A stretch of DNA of 14,607 nucleotides from an uncultured Succinatimonas sp. (GCA_905201175.1 CAJKNC010000037.1:1-14607), one strand, 5' to 3'; positions 6,644 to 14,277 are shown, counted from the stretch's first letter. Notes: a model not told the origin generated them from the sequence alone. Translations and numbers: made by a program.

Positions 6644-9600
6644 ATGGATGATTTGAAAAACTTTGCTCAAGAGATAAAAAAATCTTTTGGGACGATTACT
6701 TATGCAGACAGACGCATTATAAGCTTAAAGCTTAAAAAGATATTGAATGCAAAAACAGACGATCTGCACTTAAAGTCCTGGTGCGATGAATTAAGCCTGC
6801 TTACAGCAGAAGCTTATGAAAAGGTTGTTGAGCGCAAGAACAGTATTCCTAAGCTTAATTATCCTGAGGATTTGCCGGTAAGCTTGCGTCATGACGAGAT
6901 TGTTAATGCAATCAAGCAAAATCAAGTTGTAATTATATGCGGTGAAACCGGTTCAGGCAAAACAACCCAAATTCCTAAGATGTGCCTTGAGGCAGGGTGC
7001 GGCATTCGCGGTCTTATAGGTCATACCCAGCCTCGGCGCTTAGCTGCACGTGCTGTTGCAGAGCGTCTTGCAGAGGAAATGGGAGAGAGTTTAGGTCAGA
7101 GCGTAGGCTATAAGGTACGCTTTACTGATGTAACCTCCAAATCCAGCTTAATTAAGCTTATGACCGATGGTATCCTGCTCTCTGAGACGGCATCTGACAG
7201 GCTGCTGCTTAATTATGACTGCATCATTATTGATGAGGCGCACGAGCGTTCCTTAAATATTGATTTTCTTTTAGGCTATTTAAAAACTGTATTAGCAAAG
7301 CGCCCAGAATTAAAGCTTATCATTACCTCTGCTACAATTGATCCGCAAAGCTTTTCCTCTCATTTTAATAATGCTCCGATTATTGAGGTATCAGGACGCA
7401 CCTATCCTGTAGAGGTGGTTTATATGCCGCCGTCAATGCCGAGCGAGGATGAGGAAGACGAGGATTTTGCGCAGGAATTGCCGCAGATGGTGCTTAAAGC
7501 CTTTAAGTACCTTATGCATGAGCATGGCCCTGGAGATGTTTTAGTTTTCCTTCCAGGTGAGCGAGAGATTATGGATCTCTTGGGATTTTTAAATAAGTCC
7601 CATTTAAAGGGAGTAGAGATCCTGCCTTTGTTCGCACGTTTGGCAAGTTCAGAACAGCATAAAATCTTTACTTCTCACAGCGGCATCCGCATTATTTTAG
7701 CCACTAATGTAGCAGAGACCTCTTTAACTGTACCTGGTATACGTTATGTAATCGATCCTGGTACTGCACGTCTTTTACGTTATTCTCCGCGAACTAAGGT
7801 GCAGTCCCTGCCAATCGAAAAGATTTCCAAGGCCAGCGCCAATCAGCGTCAGGGACGCTGCGGACGTATCGGTCCTGGCGTGTGCGTGCGACTTTATTCT
7901 AAAGAAGATTATAATTCAAGGCAGGATTTTACTGATCCTGAAATTTTAAGATCTAATTTGGCTGCAGTTATCTTGCAGATGGTGGCTTTGCGTTTAGGTG
8001 ATGTTGTGTCATTCCCCTTTATTGATCCGCCGCAAATTAAGCAAATTACAGACGGTATGCGTCTTTTAGAGGAATTAGGCGCAGTTGAAAATGTGAAGGG
8101 ACAAAATACAGCAACGCTGGAGTTAACTGAGATTGGCAAAAATCTGGCAAGTCTGCCGGTTGATCCAAGATTAGGCCGAATGATTCTTCAGGGAGCTAAG
8201 CTTGGCGCTTTAAGAGAAGTCTTAATTATTGTTTCTGCTTTAGCAGTTATGGATCCCCGTGAAAGCCCTTGGGATAAAAAGGAGGCTTCGCGTCAAGCGC
8301 ATGCGCGCTTTAATGATGATAAGTCAGATTTTTTAAGTTATTTAAAGTTATATCAGCATATTGTTAAATTACAGGCTGAAGAATCTTCATCACAGTGGCG
8401 CCGAACTCTAAAAAAAGAATTTATTTCATATTTAAGAGTACGTGAGTGGTTTGATGTTTTAAGGCAATTACGCGCATCCTGTAATATACTTAAATTTAAG
8501 CTAAATGAAGCTGAAGCAGATTATGAGAGCATTCATCGCAGCCTGCTTTCGGGCTTATTATCTCAAATTGGACGTTTTGACGATAATGATAAGCAGCTGT
8601 ATGCCGGTGCTCGAGGCATAAAATTTGTTTTGCATCCAAGCTCGAATCTCGCCAAACGCAGGCCTAAATGGGTAATGTGCGGCGAGCTTAGCGAAACTAG
8701 CCGGCTTTTTGCCCGCAATGTAGCGCAGATTGATCCTTTGTGGGTTGAGGGGCAGGCAAGTCATTTAATTAAAAAATCTTACGCTGAGCCTCATTGGTCT
8801 AAAAAGCAGGGCGCTTGCGTAGCCTCTTTGACGATTACTCTTTACGGATTGCCGATCGTAACAGGAAGGCAGACTCTTTATACTTCCGTAGATCCTGTTT
8901 TATGCCGCAAGCTATTTATCAGAGACGCCTTAGTCGGCGGCGATATAGATTGTAATTTTTCTTTCTATAAGCGCAATCAGGAACTAATCAGCGAGGTTTT
9001 AGATTTAGAGGACAAGCTAAGACGTAAAGATATCTTAGTTGATGAAAGCGTTTTGGAGACCTTTTATGAAGAAAGGATCCCTGAAAATATCGTAACTGTT
9101 CGTCATTTTGACAAATGGTGGCGGCAGAAGAGCAAGACTGATGCGCATTTTTTAGATTTTAATTTAGAAATGCTGAAGAAGGATCAGCATATTGAGGATA
9201 AGGAGTATCTCTATCCTCAATATTGGCAATGCGGAGATTTAAAGCTCAAATTAAGCTACGTATTTGATCCTAAGAGTAAAGATGACGGCGTTACCGTACA
9301 TATTCCTTTAGCTTTTATCAGCAAGATTAATCCTCGAGAATTCATCTGGCAGATCCCGGCATTGAGAGATGAATTTTTTACTGCATTGATTAAATCACTG
9401 CCAAAAAGTTTGCGCCGCAATTTGATTCCTGCGCCTAACTATGCTAAAGCTCTGAAAGAGGCTCTAGGTGATGATATTAAAGGAGATTTGATTGAATTAG
9501 CCTGTCAGAAGCTTACGCGTATGGGTGGTGAGAAAATTGAAAATCAGGATTTTGATTTAAGCTCAATTGCGCCGTACCTTTTTATGAATTTTGCTATTGA

Positions 9601-10591
9601 AGATTCTCAAGGCAAGATCATCGCAACAGGCAAAGATTTTGACGCTCTATCAGCCAAATTGCAGGGCAAAGCCCATGAGGTTTTGCAAAAAACAGTAAAA
9701 AGCCATAAAGCCAAAGCTCCAAGTCAAACATGGACTTTCGGAAAAATTAAGCCGCAGATGCAAAGTCGGCATGGTTCGATGGAAATTACGGTTTATCCGG
9801 CTCTTTGCGATCATCAGGACGGCGTAACCTTGGAATTGTGCGCAACTGAACTTGCCGCAAAAAATATGATGTGGCAGGGTCAGCGTCGGCTTTTAGCTTT
9901 AAGCTGTGCGCAGAATGTAGGCTATTTGGAGCAGCATTTGCCTAATAAGGCCAAATTATCGATGTATTATCAGCCTTTAGGGTCAATTAAGGATCTTTTA
10001 GACGATTTGCGCCTGGCTTCCGTAGACAAGATTATGGTTGAGGGGCATGCGCCTTGCTATGATGAGGAATCTTTTAACCGTCTGCGGGATCTTGTTCGCG
10101 GTAAACTTAATGATACTGCTTTAGAAATAGGCAAGTTAGTCGGTCAAATTTTAGAGCTAGCTCATGAGTTGAAGCGCAGATTAAAAGATAGAATTTCACT
10201 TGCAGTATCAATCTGCTATGCTGATGTAGAAAATCAGCTGAATTCATTGATTAAAAAAGGGTTTATAGCTTCGACTCCACTTGAATGCCTAAAAGAATAT
10301 CCTAGGTATTTAAAGGCGGCCTTGATGCGCTTAGATAAGGTCAATCGTGATCCGGTTTCGGATAAGGGCAGACAGCGTATTATCGATGAGGTGTCCGAGC
10401 TTTATAAGAATGCTTTAAGCCGTTATAAAAATCAGGATTTGCCGCAGGATTTACAAAAAGTACGTTGGCTAATTGAAGAACTGCGCGTTTCCTATTTTGC
10501 TCAGCAATTAGGCGTAAAAGGACCTGTTTCTGATCGAAGAATTGAAAATGAGATCGCTCGAGTTTTAAAAGAGTGGCCTCCACATAATTAA
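6644..10591 (+). CDS. hrpA: ATP-dependent DEAH-box RNA helicase HrpA
   Basis: A 1315-residue cytoplasmic helicase, close to the 1300 of E. coli HrpA, which unwinds RNA and is known to split stalled or collided ribosomes. All core motifs are present: GETGSGKT (100-107, Walker A), QPRRLAARAVAERLA (129-143), DEAH (197-200), SAT (229-231), ATNVAETS (353-360) and QRQGRCGRIGPG (401-412) with the arginine fingers. After the RecA-like domains come the helicase-associated and OB-like regions and the long HrpA-specific C-terminal half (DUF3418-type, roughly 700-1300). The ATG abuts the nhaP2 stop (TAAATG) and has no strong SD, so translation is probably coupled to nhaP2. An acidic stretch, SEDEEDEDFAQE (267-278), sits after the first RecA domain. 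I see no frameshift or missing motif. Confidence 0.95.
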   Translation: MDDLKNFAQEIKKSFGTITYADRRIISLKLKKILNAKTDDLHLKSWCDELSLLTAEAYEKVVERKNSIPKLNYPEDLPVSLRHDEIVNAIKQNQVVIICGETGSGKTTQIPKMCLEAGCGIRGLIGHTQPRRLAARAVAERLAEEMGESLGQSVGYKVRFTDVTSKSSLIKLMTDGILLSETASDRLLLNYDCIIIDEAHERSLNIDFLLGYLKTVLAKRPELKLIITSATIDPQSFSSHFNNAPIIEVSGRTYPVEVVYMPPSMPSEDEEDEDFAQELPQMVLKAFKYLMHEHGPGDVLVFLPGEREIMDLLGFLNKSHLKGVEILPLFARLASSEQHKIFTSHSGIRIILATNVAETSLTVPGIRYVIDPGTARLLRYSPRTKVQSLPIEKISKASANQRQGRCGRIGPGVCVRLYSKEDYNSRQDFTDPEILRSNLAAVILQMVALRLGDVVSFPFIDPPQIKQITDGMRLLEELGAVENVKGQNTATLELTEIGKNLASLPVDPRLGRMILQGAKLGALREVLIIVSALAVMDPRESPWDKKEASRQAHARFNDDKSDFLSYLKLYQHIVKLQAEESSSQWRRTLKKEFISYLRVREWFDVLRQLRASCNILKFKLNEAEADYESIHRSLLSGLLSQIGRFDDNDKQLYAGARGIKFVLHPSSNLAKRRPKWVMCGELSETSRLFARNVAQIDPLWVEGQASHLIKKSYAEPHWSKKQGACVASLTITLYGLPIVTGRQTLYTSVDPVLCRKLFIRDALVGGDIDCNFSFYKRNQELISEVLDLEDKLRRKDILVDESVLETFYEERIPENIVTVRHFDKWWRQKSKTDAHFLDFNLEMLKKDQHIEDKEYLYPQYWQCGDLKLKLSYVFDPKSKDDGVTVHIPLAFISKINPREFIWQIPALRDEFFTALIKSLPKSLRRNLIPAPNYAKALKEALGDDIKGDLIELACQKLTRMGGEKIENQDFDLSSIAPYLFMNFAIEDSQGKIIATGKDFDALSAKLQGKAHEVLQKTVKSHKAKAPSQTWTFGKIKPQMQSRHGSMEITVYPALCDHQDGVTLELCATELAAKNMMWQGQRRLLALSCAQNVGYLEQHLPNKAKLSMYYQPLGSIKDLLDDLRLASVDKIMVEGHAPCYDEESFNRLRDLVRGKLNDTALEIGKLVGQILELAHELKRRLKDRISLAVSICYADVENQLNSLIKKGFIASTPLECLKEYPRYLKAALMRLDKVNRDPVSDKGRQRIIDEVSELYKNALSRYKNQDLPQDLQKVRWLIEELRVSYFAQQLGVKGPVSDRRIENEIARVLKEWPPHN

Positions 10592-10608
10592 TAAGTAAGG
10601 AGTTATCC

Positions 10609-11100
10609 ATGTACACAAATAAATCTTTAGAAGCTTTAGATAAAGCAGAGAAAAGTTATGTTTTTGACTCTATAAGCCAGGATATATGTCTGCAATTAGG
10701 CCAGAAACTGGTTTCTGACGCTAAGTCTTTTGAAGATAGGCCTTTAGCTGTACGCATAATATTAGACGATACTATCGTGTTTCAGTATCTGATGAGCGGT
10801 ACTGGTGCTGACAATATACGCTGGATGGATAGAAAGTGTGCTACGGTTATGCGTACCGGACATTGTTCGCTGCGCCGTGCTGTTTTAAATGAACTAGAGG
10901 GAAAAACTGAGCCATGGATGGCAGATGAATTCCATTATGCTTTTTGCGGCGGCGCATTTCCGCTTAAAGTAAATGGTGTCTTACGCGGCATAGCTTGTGT
11001 TTCTGGTCTGCCTCATCTGAGAGATCATAAGCGCTTATCTGATACGCTCGCTGCTTTCTTAGGCAAAGAATCAATTGCTGTACCTGTTGACGAACAATAA
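10609..11100 (+). CDS. UPF0303 / haem-degrading-domain family protein
   Basis: A 163-residue cytoplasmic protein with the UPF0303 signature (Pfam haem-degrading domain, related to HbpS): NIRWMDRKCATV (84-95), YAFCGGAFPLKVNG (109-122) and GIACVSGLPHLRDHKRL (126-142), close to the family pattern of a glycine-rich GGAFP turn followed by VSGL and DH. Members form small alpha/beta assemblies; some bind haem, and the yeast relative YBR137W has been linked to tail-anchored protein delivery. None of these roles can be confirmed here. The ATG has a perfect AAGGAG (10597-10602) six bases upstream, the best ribosome binding site in the window, 17 bp after the hrpA stop. High independent translation is therefore likely within the same transcript. 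Confidence 0.82.
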   Translation: MYTNKSLEALDKAEKSYVFDSISQDICLQLGQKLVSDAKSFEDRPLAVRIILDDTIVFQYLMSGTGADNIRWMDRKCATVMRTGHCSLRRAVLNELEGKTEPWMADEFHYAFCGGAFPLKVNGVLRGIACVSGLPHLRDHKRLSDTLAAFLGKESIAVPVDEQ

Positions 11101-11132
11101 TTACAGTATTACTTAAATAATAAGGCTTGATT

Positions 11133-12287
11133 GTGATTAAATTTAAAAATAAAGAAAAGATCGAACTTTTTAAGATTATTCAAGAGACTTTTTTTGTAAA
11201 GCCTGAGGTTGAAGGCAATTTTGTCTTAGAAAAAGATGCTGAGAATGCCGTAGTTTGCAAATGGACTATTACAGGTAAATTTGATTTAAAAAGCATTTCT
11301 GCTTCTTTACAAAAGAAGCTCAAGGATATTCTGCCGCAGAACTCAAATGACAGAGCTGTCTTTGGCGTTGAGAGCGTTAAATTAGAGCCTAATGAAAAGG
11401 GCGTATATGTCGTAAAAAGCGAAAATACTACCTTTAGCTTAGATCCTAAATTTGAAATCTTTAACAAAGAAGATAAGGAGATTATGTCTGTTCTAGCTGC
11501 AAGATGCGTTGATTACAAGCTAATTAAAGCAGAGCTTGTTAAAATCAATAATCTTGAAAGCGAGGATGAGATAAAGTTCAGTTTTATTCCTAAAGATACT
11601 TTAGCCTTACGAGTATTTATAAACAGTACCAATTTATATTTAGGCGATATTGACGTTTCGAACATTACCGATCTCACTTATGCCTTCAGCATATATTCGA
11701 ATGCTCGAGTTCAGGAAAATCCGCGTAAGGATTTCTCCGGCATTGAAAAGTGGGACACCTCTAATGTTACTAAGATGTTGGGCGTTTTTGCCGGATGCGT
11801 TAACTTCAATGCTGATATTAGTTCTTGGAATACTTCCAAGGTTACTAATATGGAGGTCATGTTTGCTTCATGCCGCAAATTCAATCAGGATCTTTCCTGG
11901 ATGGATGTCTCCAATGTTGAAAGCATGAAGGGCATGTTTTATCGCTGCGACATCTTTGATCAGGATTTAAGCTCCTGGAATACCTCTAAGTGTAAGGACA
12001 TGAGCTATATGTTCTTTAAGTGCAAGAACTTTTCTCATGACATCAGCATGTGGAATACTGAACCTTTAAAGAATGATGAGAACATGTTTTTAGAGTGCAA
12101 TCTTGAAAACAGCAAGAAGCCTCGTCAGCCTTCAACAGACTTTAAGCGTCAGTATTATGAAAAATATGTTGGTCCTAACTCTAAAAAGTATGCTCGTGCT
12201 TCCAATTGGAAAAAACTAGGTATTGCGGCAGCTTTTATAATTATTGTAATTGTATTTTCAATAATGAATCAGGGAGTTCCAGCCTAA
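11133..12287 (+). CDS. DUF285 (BspA-like) repeat protein with C-terminal membrane anchor
   Basis: Starting at GTG 11133 this gives 384 residues. An N-terminal region (about 1-165) resembles nothing I recognise. Then come about five tandem DUF285 repeats (about 172-323) of roughly 23-25 residues, with the pattern WxTSxVTxMxxMFxxCxxFNxDxSS. The C-terminus carries a basic stretch (KKYARASNWKK) and one hydrophobic segment, LGIAAAFIIIVIVFSIM (362-378), then only six residues. No signal peptide is visible, so the protein is predicted to be tail-anchored, with repeats in the cytoplasm. Most BspA/DUF285 proteins are secreted or surface proteins, so this topology is unusual. GTG 11133 has AAGG (11122-11125) seven bases upstream; the upstream in-frame TTG 11127 is too close to it. 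The DUF805 gene follows after one base. Function is unknown; leucine-rich-like repeats suggest protein binding. Confidence 0.8.
   Translation: MIKFKNKEKIELFKIIQETFFVKPEVEGNFVLEKDAENAVVCKWTITGKFDLKSISASLQKKLKDILPQNSNDRAVFGVESVKLEPNEKGVYVVKSENTTFSLDPKFEIFNKEDKEIMSVLAARCVDYKLIKAELVKINNLESEDEIKFSFIPKDTLALRVFINSTNLYLGDIDVSNITDLTYAFSIYSNARVQENPRKDFSGIEKWDTSNVTKMLGVFAGCVNFNADISSWNTSKVTNMEVMFASCRKFNQDLSWMDVSNVESMKGMFYRCDIFDQDLSSWNTSKCKDMSYMFFKCKNFSHDISMWNTEPLKNDENMFLECNLENSKKPRQPSTDFKRQYYEKYVGPNSKKYARASNWKKLGIAAAFIIIVIVFSIMNQGVPA
11646..12102 (+). repeat. Tandem DUF285 coding repeats
   Basis: About five in-frame units of some 69-75 bp encode the recurring patterns DVSN/DTSN/NTSK, an MF at the middle and FN-D-SSW at the end. 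Examples are WDTSNVTKMLGVFAGC, WNTSKVTNMEVMFASC, MDVSNVESMKGMFYRC and WNTSKCKDMSYMFFKC, each spaced by about 23-25 residues. The last unit (WNTEPLKNDENMFLEC) is degenerate. The cysteine closing each unit is invariant in the last five. The DNA of the units has diverged clearly more than the protein pattern, so the array is old rather than freshly amplified. Confidence 0.75.
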
Positions 12288-12288
12288 T

Positions 12289-12741
12289 ATGAAAATTCTA
12301 AGTCTTCTGCATGGCTGTTTTACAAAGGATTATTGTAGATTTTCTGGTCGGATGGGAAGACGCGATTTTTGGAGCGTGGCAATAGTTGTTATTGCAGCAG
12401 ATCTTATCTTTTATGCTTTTATCAAACAATTGCATATATCAAGATATATATGGTTTTTAATCGGCGGTTATGAATTTCTGCCTGTTTTAGGAGCCATGAT
12501 ACGCAGATCTCACGATGTTGGCTTTTCTGGTAAATTGGTAGTACAGAATTTAGGCTTTATCCTAATTACTTTGGGCTTTTATTATCAATACCGGGCTGAT
12601 GAACAAAACTATTGGCATTATTGTTTTTTTGCTTCTCTGGCCTTAGCTCTGCTTTATTTGATTATAAATGTCGTGGTTATGAGCATGAAGGGCAAAAACA
12701 AAACAAATCGCTACGGAATTCCTCCTCATGCGGGGGAGTAG
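12289..12741 (+). CDS. DUF805 family inner-membrane protein
   Basis: A 150-residue protein with the DUF805 layout: an amphipathic N-terminus with FSGRMGRRDFW (18-28, the R-x-x-R-R-x-F/Y-W motif), about four membrane segments (roughly 29-45, 52-70, 83-100, 112-131), the conserved LPVLGAMIRRSHDVGFSGK (64-82, normally RRLHDxGxSG) and an N-R-Y-G-x-P-P tail (140-146). The family is common in proteobacteria and has no firm function. The ATG follows the DUF285 stop by one base; an AGGGAG at 12271-12276 is rather far (12 bp), so coupling to the upstream gene is likely. It is the last gene before the terminator at 12744-12773. The close pairing suggests that it works with the tail-anchored DUF285 protein in the same membrane, but that is inference. 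Confidence 0.85.
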   Translation: MKILSLLHGCFTKDYCRFSGRMGRRDFWSVAIVVIAADLIFYAFIKQLHISRYIWFLIGGYEFLPVLGAMIRRSHDVGFSGKLVVQNLGFILITLGFYYQYRADEQNYWHYCFFASLALALLYLIINVVVMSMKGKNKTNRYGIPPHAGE

Positions 12742-12743
12742 GG

Positions 12744-12773
12744 AAAAGCCATCTCTGCTGAGATGGCTTTTTA
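12744..12773 (+). terminator. Intrinsic terminator of the nhaP2-hrpA-DUF805 gene run
   Basis: AAAAGCCATCTC (12744-12755) and GAGATGGCTTTT (12760-12771) form a perfect 12-bp stem with a TGCT loop, running into a T-stretch. It begins two bases after the DUF805 stop. It is the clearest terminator in the window and marks the end of this transcription unit; I saw no terminator between 4793 and here. Confidence 0.95.
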
Positions 12774-12778
12774 TATTG

Positions 12779-12797
12779 CAGATCTTATAATGATCTG
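12779..12797. repeat. Inverted repeat enclosing a TATAAT
   Basis: CAGATC (12779-12784) and GATCTG (12792-12797) flank seven bases; a perfect TATAAT lies at 12786-12791. It sits just after the operon terminator, 179 bp upstream of the QueC-like gene. It could be an operator over a -10 box, but no convincing -35 box is available because the right distance falls inside the terminator. Confidence 0.3.
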
Positions 12798-12904
12798 TCT
12801 GCATGCAATGAAGTTTAAGAAATAAAAATTTTTCTTGCAGATTTAAGCTGATGAACGATTTATTGTGAAATAGAAAGATTGATCGGCTTAGAAATATAAT
12901 TTAC

Positions 12905-12916
12905 TTAAGCGCTTAA
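12905..12916. promoter_or_regulatory. 12-bp palindrome upstream of the QueC-like gene
   Basis: TTAAGCGCTTAA is a perfect palindrome 60 bp before the QueC-like start, in an AT-rich intergenic region. It may be a regulator site for that gene. No preQ1 riboswitch (short stem-loop, A-rich tail and a paired ribosome binding site) is recognisable between here and the start codon. Confidence 0.3.
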
Positions 12917-12975
12917 TAATTCTGCGTATTTGATATATTGTTAAAATATGCAGAGGAAATTTGGAAATTGATTAA

Positions 12976-13605
12976 ATGAAAGATACTATTTTAAGCCTAA
13001 GCGGCGGCTTAGACTCAAGCTCGCTGCTTTTTGAATATAAAGATCGCATAAAACTTGCAGTATCTTTTGCCTATGGCAGCAATCATGAAAAACAAGAACT
13101 TGCAGCGGCTGAATTGGTTGCTCAAAAAGCAAATGTAGAGCATAAAATTATAAACATCAGCAATGTTTTCCAAGGCATCAGCAGTGCCTTACTGGCAGGT
13201 TCTGAGCAGGTTCCCCAGGATTGCTACAATAAGGATACTATCAGAAATTTAGTGGTTCCTTTTAGAAATGGCATTTTCTTAAGTATTTTAGCTGCAATTG
13301 CCGAATCTGAAAAGCTTGAATATATCGCTCTTGCCTCGCATGCAGGCGATCATGCCATCTATCCTGACTGCACCGAAGCTTTTTCAGACGCCATGAACGA
13401 GGCTATAAAGCTGGGAACTACCAACAATGTCAAGTTTTTCAGGCCGTACATCAATCTTACTAAAAGAGAAGTAGCAATAAGAGGAATAAATGCAGGATTA
13501 AATCCAGATTGGACATATAGCTGCTATAAAGGCGGAAAGATCCCCTGCGGTAAATGCCCGACCTGCATTGAAAGAGCTGAAGCGTTAAAGGGGCTGAAGT
13601 GGTAG
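12976..13605 (+). CDS. queC: QueC-like 7-cyano-7-deazaguanine (preQ0) synthase
   Basis: The 209-residue protein has the ATP-pyrophosphatase P-loop SGGLDSS (9-15), the VPFRNGIFLSIL segment (94-105), SHAGDHAIYPDCTEAF (121-136) and a zinc-binding cysteine set C183, C191, C194, C197 (C-x7-C-x2-C-x2-C), as in QueC. QueC converts 7-carboxy-7-deazaguanine and ammonia to preQ0 with ATP, for queuosine in tRNA or, in some systems, deazaguanine in DNA. It is slightly shorter than E. coli QueC (231), and the HAGDHAIYPDC stretch differs from the usual NxxDxSGYPDCR, pointing to a divergent branch. No queD, queE, folE, queF or tgt lies nearby. The ATG has only a weak GGAA (about 12963) upstream. Family membership is firm; the exact product in this organism is inferred. 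Confidence 0.85.
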   Translation: MKDTILSLSGGLDSSSLLFEYKDRIKLAVSFAYGSNHEKQELAAAELVAQKANVEHKIINISNVFQGISSALLAGSEQVPQDCYNKDTIRNLVVPFRNGIFLSILAAIAESEKLEYIALASHAGDHAIYPDCTEAFSDAMNEAIKLGTTNNVKFFRPYINLTKREVAIRGINAGLNPDWTYSCYKGGKIPCGKCPTCIERAEALKGLKW

Positions 13606-13606
13606 C

Positions 13607-13679
13607 AAAAGCTAAAGTTAGCTGAGACTATTATTAAATAGCTGCCATTTATTTAGCTGATGACAGTTGCTTAGCTTTT
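13607..13679 (+). terminator. Possible structured 3' end of the QueC-like transcript
   Basis: AAAAGCTAA (13607-13615), starting two bases after the stop, is complementary to TTAGCTTTT (13671-13679). The 55-base interior carries further TTAGCTG/TAGCTG copies (near 13619, 13639 and 13653). The closing arm ends in TTTT. The long interior makes this a weak terminator candidate; it is the only structure near the gene end in the right orientation. Confidence 0.3.
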
Positions 13680-13689
13680 ACTGATAAAA

Positions 13690-13752
13690 TTTGGATATTT
13701 TTCAGACAGCTTAATCATATTTACAGATTAGCTGTTTTAAAAAATATCCAAA
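13690..13752. repeat. Long imperfect stem-loop in intergenic DNA
   Basis: Thirteen paired bases (13690-13702 TTTGGATATTTTT with 13740-13752), an internal loop, then ACAGC/GCTGT (13706-13710 with 13731-13735) and TAATC/GATTA (13712-13716 with 13726-13730), closed by a nine-base loop. In total 23 pairs over 63 bp, with no reading frame. It could be a REP/MITE-like element, a small RNA fold, or a read-through terminator for the minus strand, where AAATTTT follows it. Confidence 0.5.
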
Positions 13753-13825
13753 GTCAGAACAATTTTGGCATAAGTAATGCTGGTTATGGGAACAAGATCT
13801 GCTGGATTTTTAAGATTCTGTGTTT

Positions 13826-13865
13826 AATAAAATCCCGAGAATATATTTCGTATCTGTCGGGATTT
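13826..13865 (-). terminator. Intrinsic terminator of the two-HTH gene
   Basis: On the minus strand AAATCCCGA (13865-13857) pairs with TCGGGATTT (13838-13830) as a nine-pair GC-centred stem with an 18-base loop, followed by TTATT. It begins 32 bp past the stop of the gene at 13897-14253. The plus-strand reading has only a poor T-tract, so service to the minus-strand gene is the better interpretation. Confidence 0.65.
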
Positions 13866-13896
13866 ATGCTATTTATAAATAATGGCGACAAGAAGC

Positions 13897-14253
13897 TTAT
13901 GCCGATTCTAGTGCCGCAAGCTCTTGACTCTTTTTATATTCATTTATAACGCGTCTTACGGTTTTATCTGAACAGCAATTCATCTCTGCAATTTGTCGGA
14001 TAGAATAGCGGCCTGTTAAGCTTAGCTCTATCATTACTTTTCGGCGCTGAGCTCGCTCTTCCATAGAGAAATCCCAGAATTTCTTAGCTCCGGCTTTATA
14101 TGCTCCTGCTTTATAAGAGCGCATCCATTCTCTAACTGTCCATAAATTTACGTCAAGTTTTTTAGAGACGTATTTATATCCTTTTCCCTGTGCGAATTGT
14201 CTAATCGCTTTACGTCTTTTTAAAGCTAGCTCGCTTCTCTTTTCTGACAACAT
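13897..14253 (-). CDS. Small protein with two helix-turn-helix units
   Basis: This 118-residue, strongly basic protein has two HTH-like segments. The first is at about 13-46 (AIRQFAQGKGYKYVSKKLDV then NLWTVREWMRSYK); the second at about 70-106 (RKVMIELSLTGRYSIRQIAE then MNCCSDKTVRRVINEYK). Both have the form 'helix, glycine-containing turn, S-x-x-[IL]-[AD], then T-V-R recognition helix' seen in transposase OrfA and Hin/sigma-4-type domains. They are joined by a linker with a short duplication, AGAYKAGA. No catalytic domain follows, and no transposase partner or terminal repeats are seen, so it is either a free regulator or a surviving DNA-binding piece of a mobile element. The ATG lacks a strong SD. 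A palindrome at 14278-14299 lies just upstream and could be its own target. Confidence 0.7.
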   Translation of the reverse strand: MLSEKRSELALKRRKAIRQFAQGKGYKYVSKKLDVNLWTVREWMRSYKAGAYKAGAKKFWDFSMEERAQRRKVMIELSLTGRYSIRQIAEMNCCSDKTVRRVINEYKKSQELAALESA

Positions 14254-14277
14254 AGTAAATCGCTTTTAACTAATGTG

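Noticed and set aside
11127..11132. TTG at 11127 as the start of the DUF285 gene
   Set aside because: It lies one base after the AAGG ribosome binding site, too close for initiation; GTG 11133 has the right spacing.
12774..12975. preQ1 riboswitch upstream of the QueC-like gene
   Set aside because: No short stem-loop plus A-rich tail pairing near the ribosome binding site could be found; only simple palindromes are present.
13777..13827. 16-codon ATG frame between the stem-loop and the two-HTH terminator
   Set aside because: Too short, no ribosome binding site and no distinctive composition.
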